A program made the position numbers and the translations under genes. The notes beneath the pieces are model-generated. The model saw nothing but the letters and a program-made list of their open reading frames with translations, was not told the DNA's origin and ran no database searches. Of a stretch of 64,000 nucleotides of DNA, positions 25,975 to 34,967 are shown piece after piece; the first letter of the stretch is position 1; each line of letters opens with the position of its first letter. This DNA is from Aureispira anguillae (lineage in GTDB: Bacteria; Bacteroidota; Bacteroidia; Chitinophagales; Saprospiraceae): contig NZ_AP026867.1 of NCBI RefSeq assembly GCF_026000115.1, positions 3,529,716-3,593,715 on the forward strand, written 5' to 3'.

Positions 25975-26012
25975 AAGCTGTTTTGGTAGCTTGTTTGAAA
26001 ATATATATATTG
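25975..26012 (+). promoter_or_regulatory. Conserved upstream block of solute-binding gene 1
   Basis: TTATAAAG followed by TTGGTAGCTTGTTTG plus AAAATATATATATTG (25983-26012) is repeated exactly before the second solute-binding gene (28533-28562). Downstream, both leaders also share CCTTAATTTTT and the sequence around the ATG. In copy 1 the block lies 144 bp before the ATG, in copy 2 only 51 bp. The block partly resembles a -7 element (TAgcTTG). It may be the shared promoter or an operator. Confidence 0.6.
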
Positions 26013-26156
26013 GGGAACCATTGATTATCTACTACTTCTGTGGAAACTCCGAAGGTTTACCTATAAAATTACACCAAATTGATTATCAACTTAATACGAT
26101 CTTTAGAGCAATAATGAGATTATCAAAACCTTAATTTTTATAAAAAATACCTACCA

Positions 26157-27962
26157 ATGATTAGTAAGAAAAGCATTCACACTAATTGGAGTCTGTTATT
26201 TGTAGCTTGTTTAATCTTTACATGCTATAGTTGTGGTACAGATTCCAAAAAAAATGACACGGGACAAGAAGGAACCTCTAACAGCCAAAATATCCCTGAT
26301 GATTTTACCGTTCGGATTCAAATAGGGGGCAATACAGACGGTTTAAACGTTGCCTTATCCAATAGTGCTATTTCATCTGAAATACTAAATTCTAATGTCC
26401 ATGCTGCACTTTTGGAGATGAATCCTAAAGATTTTAGTTTGCGCCCTTATCTAGCTACAGGAAGACCAATAATTAAAGAGTTAGACGACAACAAAATGTC
26501 AATAAGTTTTGAAATCAGAGAAGAGGCAGTTTGGGACAATGGAACCCCTATTACGGCAGAAGATTATGCCTTTACCATCAAAGCAATAAAAAATCCAAAG
26601 ACTAATGCTACCGCTCAACGTAGTTATTTAGAATTTGTTGAAGAGGTTAAGATTGATCCTAACAACCCTAAGAAATTTACCGTTATTTCTAACACACGTT
26701 ACCTATTAACGGAAGAAGTTTCAAGCTCTGTAGCAGTACTTCCTGCTTATTTTTATGATGCACAAGGGCTAATGAGTGATTTCACAATCTCAGAGTTGAA
26801 TGATCCAGCTAATCTAGATCGTTTGAATAAAGATCCTAGAATTCTTGATTTTGCCAATGATTTTAACACCAACTACAGCCATACCCCCAAGAACATTGTG
26901 GGAGCTGGTCCTTATCAGGTTACCGAAATTGCAACCCACCAACACGTAAAACTAGAACGCAAAAAGGAATGGTGGGGAGATAAGGTTGATGTTGATTATA
27001 TTGCTGCTTATCCTCAGAAATTATACTTCAAGATCCTTGACGATGACAATACTGCGATCTTGGCTCTAAAAGAGCAGGAAATAGATGTCATGACTTATAT
27101 TCCTGAAGAAAAGTTCTTGGATTTACAAAAAAATGAGCGTGCAACCAAAAACTTTAATTTATACACTCCTGACAATTTTGCTTATCGATATATTGGTTTT
27201 AATATGAACCAAGCTAAGTTAAGCGATGTTAGGGTGCGTAAAGCAATTGCTCATTTGATCGACAAAAAACATATTGTCGAAGATTTGTGCAGCAACTTAG
27301 CAACTCCTATTAATGGCCCTGTTAGTCCACTCAAAAAACACAACAATAAAAACTTGCCAGAGATAGCATTCAACATTGAAAAAGCGAAGCAGCTTTTGGC
27401 TGAGGCAGGATGGAAAGACATGGATGGCGATAATATTTTGGACAAAAATATTCAAGGTCAACAAGAAAGTTTAAAAATCAAGTTTTTATACCCACAAGGA
27501 AAGCAGTTCTACAAAGATATTGCTCAGGTACTCAAAGATGAAGCGGCTCGTGTTGGTATCGAGATTGACATGATTGCTAGCGAGTGGTCTGTAATGCAAG
27601 AGGATTTGAAAAAACGCAATTTTGACCTAACCTGCTTGGGATGGGGACAAGGACCTACCTTAGATGATTTTAAACAAATTTGGCACACCGAATCAGACAC
27701 TTACGATGGTAATAATTATGTTGGGTTTGGCAACCAAGAAAGCGATAAACTAATTGAAACAATTAGAGTCACTATGGATGAAGCAAAACGCCAAGAAATG
27801 TACTTTCGCTTCCAAGAAATTGTTGCAGATCAACAACCTTATGTATTCTTAGTTGCGCCCAAATTATGTATAGCAATTAACAAACGATTCAAAAATGCAG
27901 AGGCTAGCTCATTGCGTCCTGGTTATTCTGCTCGTTTATTCCAATTAAATTCTCCTAAATAA
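26157..27962 (+). CDS. Solute-binding lipoprotein of peptide ABC transporter (family 5), copy 1
   Basis: 601 residues with a lipobox (TCYSC) and a Gly/Ser/Asn linker. Family 5 (DppA/OppA) features are present: EEAVWDNGTPITAEDYAFTI at about 120-140, NIVGAGPYQV at about 248, then KLERKKEWWGD, VRVRKAIAHLIDKKHI at about 356-372, and a C-terminal FDLTCLGWGQGP region. It would bind oligopeptides or similar solutes outside the inner membrane and hand them to an ABC permease, none of which is encoded here. Its paralogue follows 650 bp downstream, and the two align end to end. Confidence 0.88.
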   Translation: MISKKSIHTNWSLLFVACLIFTCYSCGTDSKKNDTGQEGTSNSQNIPDDFTVRIQIGGNTDGLNVALSNSAISSEILNSNVHAALLEMNPKDFSLRPYLATGRPIIKELDDNKMSISFEIREEAVWDNGTPITAEDYAFTIKAIKNPKTNATAQRSYLEFVEEVKIDPNNPKKFTVISNTRYLLTEEVSSSVAVLPAYFYDAQGLMSDFTISELNDPANLDRLNKDPRILDFANDFNTNYSHTPKNIVGAGPYQVTEIATHQHVKLERKKEWWGDKVDVDYIAAYPQKLYFKILDDDNTAILALKEQEIDVMTYIPEEKFLDLQKNERATKNFNLYTPDNFAYRYIGFNMNQAKLSDVRVRKAIAHLIDKKHIVEDLCSNLATPINGPVSPLKKHNNKNLPEIAFNIEKAKQLLAEAGWKDMDGDNILDKNIQGQQESLKIKFLYPQGKQFYKDIAQVLKDEAARVGIEIDMIASEWSVMQEDLKKRNFDLTCLGWGQGPTLDDFKQIWHTESDTYDGNNYVGFGNQESDKLIETIRVTMDEAKRQEMYFRFQEIVADQQPYVFLVAPKLCIAINKRFKNAEASSLRPGYSARLFQLNSPK

Positions 27963-28137
27963 GTAGATGAACAAAAATAATTAACATTAAATGGGGCATC
28001 TTTTGTTCGCTAAGCTTCCTTGAAAAGCTTCGCTGCGTGAAGTCGCAGGCTTAGTTAGCCCGCTAAAGTTACGTTTTGCAAGTCGTTAGCGAAAAAAATA
28101 GACTACTAATTTTATCCATCTACTTAATTAGGGCATC
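27963..28137. repeat. Palindromic intergenic element at the end of solute-binding gene 1
   Basis: AAGTAGATG (27961-27969, overlapping the TAA stop) pairs with CATCTACTT at 28117-28125. Inside, TTCGCTAA near 28006 pairs with TTAGCGAA at 28086-28093, and the middle has several GCTT/AAGC stems. The left end AAGTAGATGAACAAAAATAATT also occurs, inverted and with one change, at about 45702-45725. It fits a small non-autonomous repeat that abuts the stop codon. Confidence 0.55.
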
Positions 28138-28187
28138 ACATCCGTTTGAGAACGACATTATTAAATGCTCAAACGGATGTTTTTTAT
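28138..28187 (+). terminator. Intrinsic terminator between the two solute-binding genes
   Basis: A perfect 13-bp stem (ACATCCGTTTGAG at 28138-28150, complement at 28168-28180) with a 17-nt loop and a T-run of seven. It separates the transcripts of the two paralogues, which therefore are not one operon. Confidence 0.85.
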
Positions 28188-28532
28188 TTAAGAATGTCCT
28201 AAAAATGCTGCTAGTATCCCCTAACCTCTTCACAATTAACTTCCTCTAATTTTTTTGTTATTACTCGCCTCCTCTTCCTTATAAAATGCCCAAATACAGC
28301 TCATCATTAACACATAATCCATTCGGTTTAGTTAGTTGTCGTTCTTTTTTCTCTCTTTATAAAAGTTCCTATTTATAGCTTTTTTCCACAATAAGGAATT
28401 ATCCCTCCATCTCTTCCAAAACTGTTATAAACTAATCTTTAATTTCATCAAAAAGTTAAAATATTGATTTTTAAGGCAAAGTAGTATTTTATAATAAAAT
28501 GCTCTAATATATAATTATAAAGGGACTCGCTC
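28188..28532. other. AT-rich intergenic region before solute-binding gene 2
   Basis: About 345 bp with no supported gene and no strong palindrome. Its right end leads into the conserved 28533-28562 block. Confidence 0.4.
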
Positions 28533-28562
28533 TTGGTAGCTTGTTTGAAAATATATATATTG
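28533..28562 (+). promoter_or_regulatory. Conserved upstream block of solute-binding gene 2
   Basis: The block beginning TTGGTAGCTTGTTTG is 30/30 identical to 25983-26012, with TTATAAAG 10 bp upstream as in the first copy. It lies 51 bp before the ATG. Confidence 0.6.
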
Positions 28563-28613
28563 AGAGACAATCAATTATCAAAAACCTTAATTTTTTATAA
28601 AAATATTTAACCA

Positions 28614-30419
28614 ATGATTAGTAACAAAAGCATTTACTCTAATCTGAGTTTGTTTCTTGTAGCATGTTTAATCCTCGCATGTTACAGTTGCAGCTCTGAT
28701 TCAAATGGAAAACAGGGAGAATCAACAAGCAAAAATATTCCTGACGACTTTACGGTCCGAATCTTATTAAGAGGAAATACTGATGGGCTCAATGTTGCAT
28801 TGGCACAAAGTGCTATTTCGTCGGAAATCCTAATTAACAATGTACATTGCTCTTTATTAGAAACCAACCCTAAAGGTTTCGATTTACGTCCTTATTTAGC
28901 CATTAAAAAACCAGAAATTGAAATTCTATATGATGACCATATAGCACTTAGTTACGAAATTAGAGAAGAAGCCGTTTGGGACAACGGCACTCCAATTACA
29001 GCCGAAGATTATGCTTTTACGGTAAAAGCCATAAAAAACCCTAAGACAAATGCAGCAGCTCAGCGTAGCTATTTAGAATTTATTGAAGAGGTTGAAATTG
29101 ATCCTCATAACCCAAAAAAATTTAAAGTAATATCCAACAAACAATATCTTTTGGCAGAAGAAGTTTCTGGAAGCATTTCTATCTTACCCGCTTATTTTTA
29201 CGATGCACAAGGGCTAATGAGTGACTTCGCCATTTCAGAGCTAAATGACCCTACCAATTCGGAACGCTTAAATGCTGATCCTAGAATTATCGATTTTGCA
29301 GCTGATTTTAATAGCAACTATAATCACATTCCCAAAAATATTGTTGGAGCAGGTCCTTATCAAGTTACCGAAATTGCAACCAACCAACATGTTAAACTCG
29401 AACGTAAAAAAGAGTGGTGGGGAGACAAAGTTGATATGGACTACATTGCTGCTTATCCAGAAAAATTACACTTCAAAATTATTGAAGATGATAACACAGC
29501 TATTCTTTCTTTAAAAGAGCAAGAATTAGACCTTATGACTTCTATTCCCGCCGAAAAATTCTTGGAATTGCAGAAAAATGAGCGTGCGCTGAAAAATTTC
29601 AATTTATACACGCCCAATAGCTTTTCTTACCGTTATATTGGTATGAATATGAACAACCCTAAACTAAACAATGTTAAAGTACGTAAAGCAATCTCGCACC
29701 TAGTTGATAAAAAATATGTCGTAGAGCAATTATGCAGCAACCTAGCTACTCCCGTCAACGGTCCTGTTAGCCCGCTCAAAAAATATTACAACAAAGCAAT
29801 CGCTACAACAGAATTTAATATTGACAAGGCCAAACAACTTTTAGCAGAAGCTGGCTGGAAGGACTCAGATGGTGATAACATTTTGGACAAGCGGATCAAA
29901 GGTCAAAAATTAAGTCTAAAACTGAACTTTTTGTACCCACAAGGCAAGCAATTTTATAAAGGTATGGCTCAAGTCCTCAAAGATGAAGCGGCTCGTGTTG
30001 GTATCGAAATTAATCTAGCAGCTAGTGAATGGTCTGTTATGCAAGATGACCTAAAAGAACGTCACTTTGATTTAACTTGCTTAGGTTGGGGACAAAGTCC
30101 TGCCTTAGATGACTTCAAGCAAATTTGGCATACAGAATCCAATACGTATGATGGGAGTAATTATACAGGATTCGGAAATTTAGATACCGATCAAATGATT
30201 GAAAAGATTAGACGTACCATGAACGAGGAAGAGCGAAATGAAATGTACCTCAAATTCCAAGAGGTTATTGCTGAGGAACAGCCTTATATTTTCTTAGTGG
30301 CTCCCAAACTATGTACGGCGATTAGCAAACGTTTCAAAAATGCAGAGGCTAGTGCATTACGCCCAGGTTATTTAGTGCGTTTATTTCAATTAGCAGATCA
30401 AGAACAACCTGTTAATTAA
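28614..30419 (+). CDS. Solute-binding lipoprotein of peptide ABC transporter (family 5), copy 2
   Basis: 601 residues; a tandem paralogue of the previous gene with the same segments (EEAVWDNGTPITAEDYAFTV, NIVGAGPYQV, KLERKKEWWGDKVDMDYIAA, VKVRKAISHLVDKKYV). The lipobox is ACYSC. Differences cluster in the N-terminal linker and scattered surface positions. The C-terminus is longer by a few residues (LADQEQPVN), and the linker is shorter. The copies probably bind different ligands or are expressed under different conditions. No permease or ATPase gene is adjacent. Confidence 0.88.
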   Translation: MISNKSIYSNLSLFLVACLILACYSCSSDSNGKQGESTSKNIPDDFTVRILLRGNTDGLNVALAQSAISSEILINNVHCSLLETNPKGFDLRPYLAIKKPEIEILYDDHIALSYEIREEAVWDNGTPITAEDYAFTVKAIKNPKTNAAAQRSYLEFIEEVEIDPHNPKKFKVISNKQYLLAEEVSGSISILPAYFYDAQGLMSDFAISELNDPTNSERLNADPRIIDFAADFNSNYNHIPKNIVGAGPYQVTEIATNQHVKLERKKEWWGDKVDMDYIAAYPEKLHFKIIEDDNTAILSLKEQELDLMTSIPAEKFLELQKNERALKNFNLYTPNSFSYRYIGMNMNNPKLNNVKVRKAISHLVDKKYVVEQLCSNLATPVNGPVSPLKKYYNKAIATTEFNIDKAKQLLAEAGWKDSDGDNILDKRIKGQKLSLKLNFLYPQGKQFYKGMAQVLKDEAARVGIEINLAASEWSVMQDDLKERHFDLTCLGWGQSPALDDFKQIWHTESNTYDGSNYTGFGNLDTDQMIEKIRRTMNEEERNEMYLKFQEVIAEEQPYIFLVAPKLCTAISKRFKNAEASALRPGYLVRLFQLADQEQPVN

Positions 30420-30438
30420 TCTCAAAAGTTCGAAATTT

Positions 30439-30492
30439 TGAAAATTTGAAAATGAATACATCTTTTCATCTTCAAATTTTCAAACTTTCAAA
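30439..30492. terminator. AT-rich imperfect hairpin between convergent genes
   Basis: GAAAATTTGAAAATGAA (about 30440) and the inverted TTCATCTTCAAATTTTC (about 30463-30481) form a long A/T stem with one mismatch between the end of the solute-binding gene and the convergent aminopeptidase gene. It could terminate both. The arms resemble the stem of the terminator at 9212. Confidence 0.5.
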
Positions 30493-30582
30493 TCATGCTA
30501 AAAACGTTCAGGTCGGCAACCAATAAAAATGAAACCGAATATAATATACCTCCTAGTATTTAGCATTGGTCTTAAACCACAA

Positions 30583-31887
30583 CTACACCACTACCTCTGA
30601 ATTCATTAACTCTTCTATCTCCTCTACTTCTATTGGAATATTTGACATTAAATTGAGGGGTTGACCATTCGTAACAACCAAATCATCTTCAATTCGGATG
30701 CCTATATTTTCTTCGGGAATATAAATTCCTGGTTCACAAGTAAACACCATCCCTTCTTCAAAATCCACATAACGATGACAAAGATCGTGTACGTCCAAAC
30801 CTAAATGATGAGAAGTTCCGTGCATAAAGTACTTTTTGTACAAAGGAGCATTTGCATTTTGTTGAAGTACATCCTTTTTATCTAACAAGCCCAGCCCAAT
30901 TAACTCTCCTTCCATTATTCGACCCACCTCCTTATGATAATCCAGCAAATTATTACCTGCTACTAGTATTTTTTCGGCTTCTTTTTTTACATTTAATACC
31001 GCATTGTAAACCGCTTTTTGGCGAGCTGTAAATTTTCCATTAACAGGAATTGTACGGGTCATATCTGAAGCATAATTGGCATATTCTGCTCCAAAATCCA
31101 TTAGTAATAAATCGCCATCATTCAACTTCATATCGTTGGCAATATAATGCAATACACAAGCATTTTTCCCTCCTGCAATAATAGGAGTATAAGCATGTCC
31201 TGAAGAACCTTGACGGGTAAATTCATAGATAACATTAGCTTCTACCTCATATTCCATCATACCAGGCTGAGTCGTTGCCAATACTCGACGAAAAGCACTA
31301 TTGGTAATATCGCAAGCTTTTTGCATTAGGTCAATCTCATACGATGATTTAATCATGCGTAAGCTTTTGAAAATAGGTTGTGCTCGTTCAAAATTATGCC
31401 CTACATACTCTTGTTTTAATTGTAAGGCATGACGAACATCACGAGAAGGGGAATCCATCACAGCTCGATCGTTCTCATTTGTATTCACATAAATATTGTC
31501 TGCCAATAAAATTAGTTCATTAAACAAAGGTTGCATTTCGTCTAACCAATACACGGTATTTATTCCTGAAGTTTGAGCAGCATCTTCTTTGGTGTATTTA
31601 TACCCTTCCCACACTGCAATGTGTTCATTGGTTTGTTTAGTAAAAATAATTTCCTTAAACTTATCCCCTCTAGGACAATCGGGATACAAGACCAAAATCA
31701 CCTCCTCTTGGTCTAGCCCTGTCAAATAAAATAAATCAGAACTTTGACGATAAGCAAAATGGCAATCTCCATTCCTAGACATCATATCATTGGCATGAAT
31801 AATAGCAATAGAATTCGGTTTCATTTTTGCAGCAAATCGCTTTCTGTTTTCTATAAAAAGAGCTGGGTTTATTGAATTGTATTTCAT
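30583..31887 (-). CDS. pepP: Xaa-Pro aminopeptidase (aminopeptidase P)
   Basis: 434 residues. The N-terminal aminopeptidase P domain has FIENRKRFAAKM and FAYRQSSDLFYLTGLDQEE. The C-terminal M24 'pita-bread' domain contains the metal ligands: LLMDFGAEYANYASDMTRT (two Asp), HGTSHHLGLDVHD (His) and CEPGIYIPEENIGIRIEDD (two Glu). It removes an N-terminal residue before proline with two Mn2+ ions, in the cytoplasm. It is 40 bp downstream of the SixA-like gene on the same strand. Confidence 0.93.
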   Translation of the reverse strand: MKYNSINPALFIENRKRFAAKMKPNSIAIIHANDMMSRNGDCHFAYRQSSDLFYLTGLDQEEVILVLYPDCPRGDKFKEIIFTKQTNEHIAVWEGYKYTKEDAAQTSGINTVYWLDEMQPLFNELILLADNIYVNTNENDRAVMDSPSRDVRHALQLKQEYVGHNFERAQPIFKSLRMIKSSYEIDLMQKACDITNSAFRRVLATTQPGMMEYEVEANVIYEFTRQGSSGHAYTPIIAGGKNACVLHYIANDMKLNDGDLLLMDFGAEYANYASDMTRTIPVNGKFTARQKAVYNAVLNVKKEAEKILVAGNNLLDYHKEVGRIMEGELIGLGLLDKKDVLQQNANAPLYKKYFMHGTSHHLGLDVHDLCHRYVDFEEGMVFTCEPGIYIPEENIGIRIEDDLVVTNGQPLNLMSNIPIEVEEIEELMNSEVVV

Positions 31888-31927
31888 CCGTTTAAATTCT
31901 TAAGTGTTCTAAATTATTAATAATCCA

Positions 31928-32551
31928 TCAATTAGCTACGCTACTACGTTGCGATTTTTGCTTTTTTGCTTTATATTTTTTTGGATAATCAAAAAATAAA
32001 TAGTTCCCTGATTTATTCCCCAAATATTTCCAACCATTAGACTCAAATTCAATGACAACAAGACCACAAGTTGGAATCTCTGTAAAAATAGTATCCTTCT
32101 GGAAGTGATTAGCGGCTTGTATAATAGAAGGATTATGCCCTATAATTGCGACCGCTTTATCCTGCGGGTCTAAATCTTGAATCGTACGAATCAAGGCTTG
32201 GGTTTTGCAACGATAAAGTGCCATATCCTGTCGAATACTATCTCTTTCAAACCTTAATGCCTTAGCGAGCCGTTTAGCAGTAGATTTTGTTCGTTTAGAG
32301 GGACTGATAATTAATTTATCCCAAACAATCCCTCGTTTTACTAACTCTGCACCAATTAGCTTGGTATCACTTTTCCCTCTATCGTTCAAGGGACGATCAA
32401 AATCTGCTAAACTAACATCTTTATGGCTTGATTTGGCATGTCGAATCAAATACAACCTTCGTTTTTCCATGCCCCTAGCCTCCTCCATTTGAGTATTAAA
32501 ATTACAACTTCCTATTAACACTATGACAACTAATATGAATATTTTTTTCAT
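31928..32551 (-). CDS. SixA-like histidine phosphatase with possible lipoprotein signal
   Basis: 207 residues. The phosphatase core starts RRLYLIRHAKSSHKDVSLAD at residue 31, with the catalytic RHA motif. It continues with DFDRPLNDRGKSD and IISPSKRTKSTAKRLAKALR, and the second His is in AVAIIGHNPSI, the SixA arrangement. It is preceded by 27 residues that read as a lipoprotein signal (VIVLIGSC). A second ATG at residue 28 (MEKRRLYL) would give the cytoplasmic form normal for SixA. It removes phosphate from phosphohistidine proteins or small molecules. Confidence 0.82.
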   Translation of the reverse strand: MKKIFILVVIVLIGSCNFNTQMEEARGMEKRRLYLIRHAKSSHKDVSLADFDRPLNDRGKSDTKLIGAELVKRGIVWDKLIISPSKRTKSTAKRLAKALRFERDSIRQDMALYRCKTQALIRTIQDLDPQDKAVAIIGHNPSIIQAANHFQKDTIFTEIPTCGLVVIEFESNGWKYLGNKSGNYLFFDYPKKYKAKKQKSQRSSVAN

Positions 32552-32560
32552 AATTTAGAA

Positions 32561-32595
32561 TTAAGCAACTAAGCAGAGTTAAATTATACGTTAAA
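32561..32595. repeat. 49-bp dispersed repeat family, diverged copy 3
   Basis: The 35 bp TTAAGCAACTAAGCAGAGTT and onwards match the first 35 bp of the repeats at 9265 and 45609 with about eight differences, mostly transitions. It lies just upstream of the SixA-like gene start. The rest of the gap (to 32820) is AT-rich with no gene. Confidence 0.55.
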
Positions 32596-32820
32596 GCCAG
32601 CGAGTGTCTCCCCTTATATTTATTAGGCATGCTCATAATCTCAATAATACGACGAGTCTCGTACAATTTAACGATGCGATTAAGCCGTCTAGTTCGTGTG
32701 ATTACCCCAACAAAAAACAATTGTGTTTGACCATATACACAACAATAAACAAAACACTGACTATCAATATACTAAAACATCAAAAAAGCATTGAATGATA
32801 TAATAATAATAAAAAAATGG

Positions 32821-32852
32821 TTTGCGTTAACTTTCTTCCTCAATTATATTTG
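32821..32852 (+). promoter_or_regulatory. Predicted Bacteroidota promoter of the T9SS protein gene
   Basis: TTTG at 32821-32824, a 20-bp spacer and TATATTTG at 32845-32852, a perfect TAnnTTTG. Transcription would start near 32859, 33 bp before the ATG at 32892. Confidence 0.7.
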
Positions 32853-32891
32853 CGGCAATATTTTATTCTTTAACTCAACACCTTACTATAA

Positions 32892-34604
32892 ATGAAAAAA
32901 CCAACAAATTATATCTACTTAATTATTTACATATTAATTATTACCATAAACAATCATACCAATGCACAAACTTGGGTTCAAAAAGGAATAGATATCAATG
33001 GAGGAGCTATGGCAAAAAAAGCAGGGCATTCTGTAAGTCTCAGTGCAGATGGTCATACAATTGCTATTGGTGCCCCCGACTATTCTAATGTCCTATATGG
33101 TGGATCAGGATCAGAATCAGGTCGTGTACGAATATATCAGTGGGTTGGGGGGAATTGGACTCAAAAAGGAGGCAGTATTTATGGCTCGTCATCTAACAAT
33201 TCAGCGGGCTCATCCGTTAGTCTTAGTGCCAATGGAAATATTCTTGCGATTGGATCACCAAGGAATAGTACAAATGGACTTTACGCTGGGCATGTTCGAA
33301 TTTACGAATGGAATGGAACAACTTGGATCAAAAAAGGAACTAATATTAATGGAGAAGCTGCTGGTGATCTATCTGGAGGTGCAATTAGCCTTAGCGCTGA
33401 TGGCAATTCTGTTATTATAGGAGCCCGGCTTAATGATGGCATTGGTATAGCTGCTGGGCATGCAAGAGTCTATGAATGGAATGGGACAGATTGGACTCAA
33501 AAAGGAGTAGATATTGATGGTGAAGCTACTTTTGATGAAGCAGGGCAGTCTGTTAGTATTAATGCCGACGGTAGCATCATTGCGATAGGAGCAGAAGAAA
33601 ATAGTGGTGGAATTGCTGGGTTCGCCTCTGGGCATGTTCGGATTTATCAATGGAGTGGTACCTCTTGGTTGCAAAAAGGAGCAGATATTGACGGTGAAGG
33701 AAGTGGCGATCGTTCAGGTAGAGCAATTCATCTTAGTGCTGATGGAAATTCTATTGCCATTGGCTCTGCTAACAATAGTAATTCTAGTCAAGGTTTTGTA
33801 AGAATTTATAATTGGAATGGAACAGCTTGGATTCGAAAAGGACAATCTCTTAATGAACGACCAACATCATCTGTAAGTCTTAATTATGATGGAAATAGGC
33901 TCGCTATTGGTTCGGTTAGATCTATTAACTTATCTCTTACTGGTTATGTTAGGATTTATAGCTGGAATGGAACAACTTGGGTTCAAGAAGGCACTGATAT
34001 TGTAGGTAGAGCCAGTAATGTTCAATCAGGTTATTCTGTTAGCCTTGATTCACTAGGACACACTCTTGCTATTGGCGCCATTGATGACTATAATAATGGC
34101 AGTGGCCATGTACAAATTTATACTACTTGCCATTACCTTGATACAACAGTAGGGCTATCAGGAGCAACACTAACCTCCAATGCTATAGGAATGACTTACC
34201 AATGGATCGATTGTAGCAATGGCAACAGCCCAATAACAGGCGCAACCCAACAAAGCTTCACGCCAACAACGAATGGACTCTATGCGGTAGAAATTAGTAA
34301 TGGTGTTTGTACTAAAACCTCCGCTTGTACTAATGTAACTGCTGTTAAAGTATCCGTAATAGAATCCCAAAACAAGTACCGTATATTCCCTAATCCATCC
34401 ACAGATATCCTCCACATAGAAAGAACCAATTCTACGAATTTAAACATCAGGGTCGTAGACAATCTTGGACAAATTGTACTTTCTAGCCGATCTAACAAAA
34501 CTAGAGCTACCTTAAATCTTCAACGCTTAAAACAGGGGGTTTATTACCTTGTATTAGACGATGGAAAAGAAATAACTTATCACAAATTTATAACCACAAA
34601 ATAA
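32892..34604 (+). CDS. T9SS-exported protein with FG-GAP-like β-propeller repeats
   Basis: 570 residues. The signal peptide ends about NHTNAQ. About seven repeats of roughly 55 residues follow, each with a core of VSLSADGHTIAIGAP, a GHVRIYQWxGxxW strand, and QKGxDIDGE turns. This is the pattern of FG-GAP/integrin-type propeller blades. A Cys-rich bridging part (CSNGNSPITGATQQ) leads to a C-terminal type IX sorting domain of about 75 residues: RIFPNPSTDILHIE, VVDNLGQIV and LKQGVYYLVLDDGKE. It is therefore exported through the outer membrane and cleaved or anchored at the surface. Function probably adhesion; inferred from the fold only. Confidence 0.85.
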   Translation: MKKPTNYIYLIIYILIITINNHTNAQTWVQKGIDINGGAMAKKAGHSVSLSADGHTIAIGAPDYSNVLYGGSGSESGRVRIYQWVGGNWTQKGGSIYGSSSNNSAGSSVSLSANGNILAIGSPRNSTNGLYAGHVRIYEWNGTTWIKKGTNINGEAAGDLSGGAISLSADGNSVIIGARLNDGIGIAAGHARVYEWNGTDWTQKGVDIDGEATFDEAGQSVSINADGSIIAIGAEENSGGIAGFASGHVRIYQWSGTSWLQKGADIDGEGSGDRSGRAIHLSADGNSIAIGSANNSNSSQGFVRIYNWNGTAWIRKGQSLNERPTSSVSLNYDGNRLAIGSVRSINLSLTGYVRIYSWNGTTWVQEGTDIVGRASNVQSGYSVSLDSLGHTLAIGAIDDYNNGSGHVQIYTTCHYLDTTVGLSGATLTSNAIGMTYQWIDCSNGNSPITGATQQSFTPTTNGLYAVEISNGVCTKTSACTNVTAVKVSVIESQNKYRIFPNPSTDILHIERTNSTNLNIRVVDNLGQIVLSSRSNKTRATLNLQRLKQGVYYLVLDDGKEITYHKFITTK

Positions 34605-34666
34605 AACTTAAGCTTTTGAATTTATGTGAATTTTATGTTTGAAATAACTCTTAAATAACAATTATG

Positions 34667-34810
34667 GTTCTTTGATAACCCATAGGCTCACACAGTAACC
34701 ACAGAGTAACAACGCAGTTAATCGTGAGGTAAACACTAAAAAAGGGTAAGCCTTTAACTACTTTTTAGCTTCGCTGCTACTCCGTGGTCGTGATAGAGTT
34801 GACAAAGAAC
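34667..34810. repeat. Structured intergenic repeat, family A, copy 2
   Basis: 144 bp whose reverse complement matches 1997-2204, with the same inverted ends (GTTCTTTGATAACCC at the left; complement of right end GTTCTTTGTCAACTC). The shared central part reads, on the minus strand, CTAAAAAGTAGTTAAAGGC and CACGATTAACTGCG. It lacks about 64 bp present in copy 1. Confidence 0.75.
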
Positions 34811-34904
34811 CACAATTATTAAGAATAAAACCAAGTCTATCCCTAATTTAGAAGTATAAGCCTTAAAAGGAGCAGGTCGATACTAAGTAGCATAAAGTAT
34901 CCCC

Positions 34905-34943
34905 ATAAAAAAACATGAGGTACTGTTGTCAGTACCTCATGTT
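34905..34943 (-). terminator. Intrinsic terminator of the 1802/282-residue gene unit
   Basis: A perfect 13-bp stem (AACATGAGGTACT at 34912-34924, complement at 34931-34943) with a 6-nt loop; read on the minus strand it is followed by seven T's. It lies 24 bp beyond the stop of the gene at 34968. Confidence 0.9.
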
Positions 34944-34967
34944 AGATTTGATATTAGCTGTATAATA

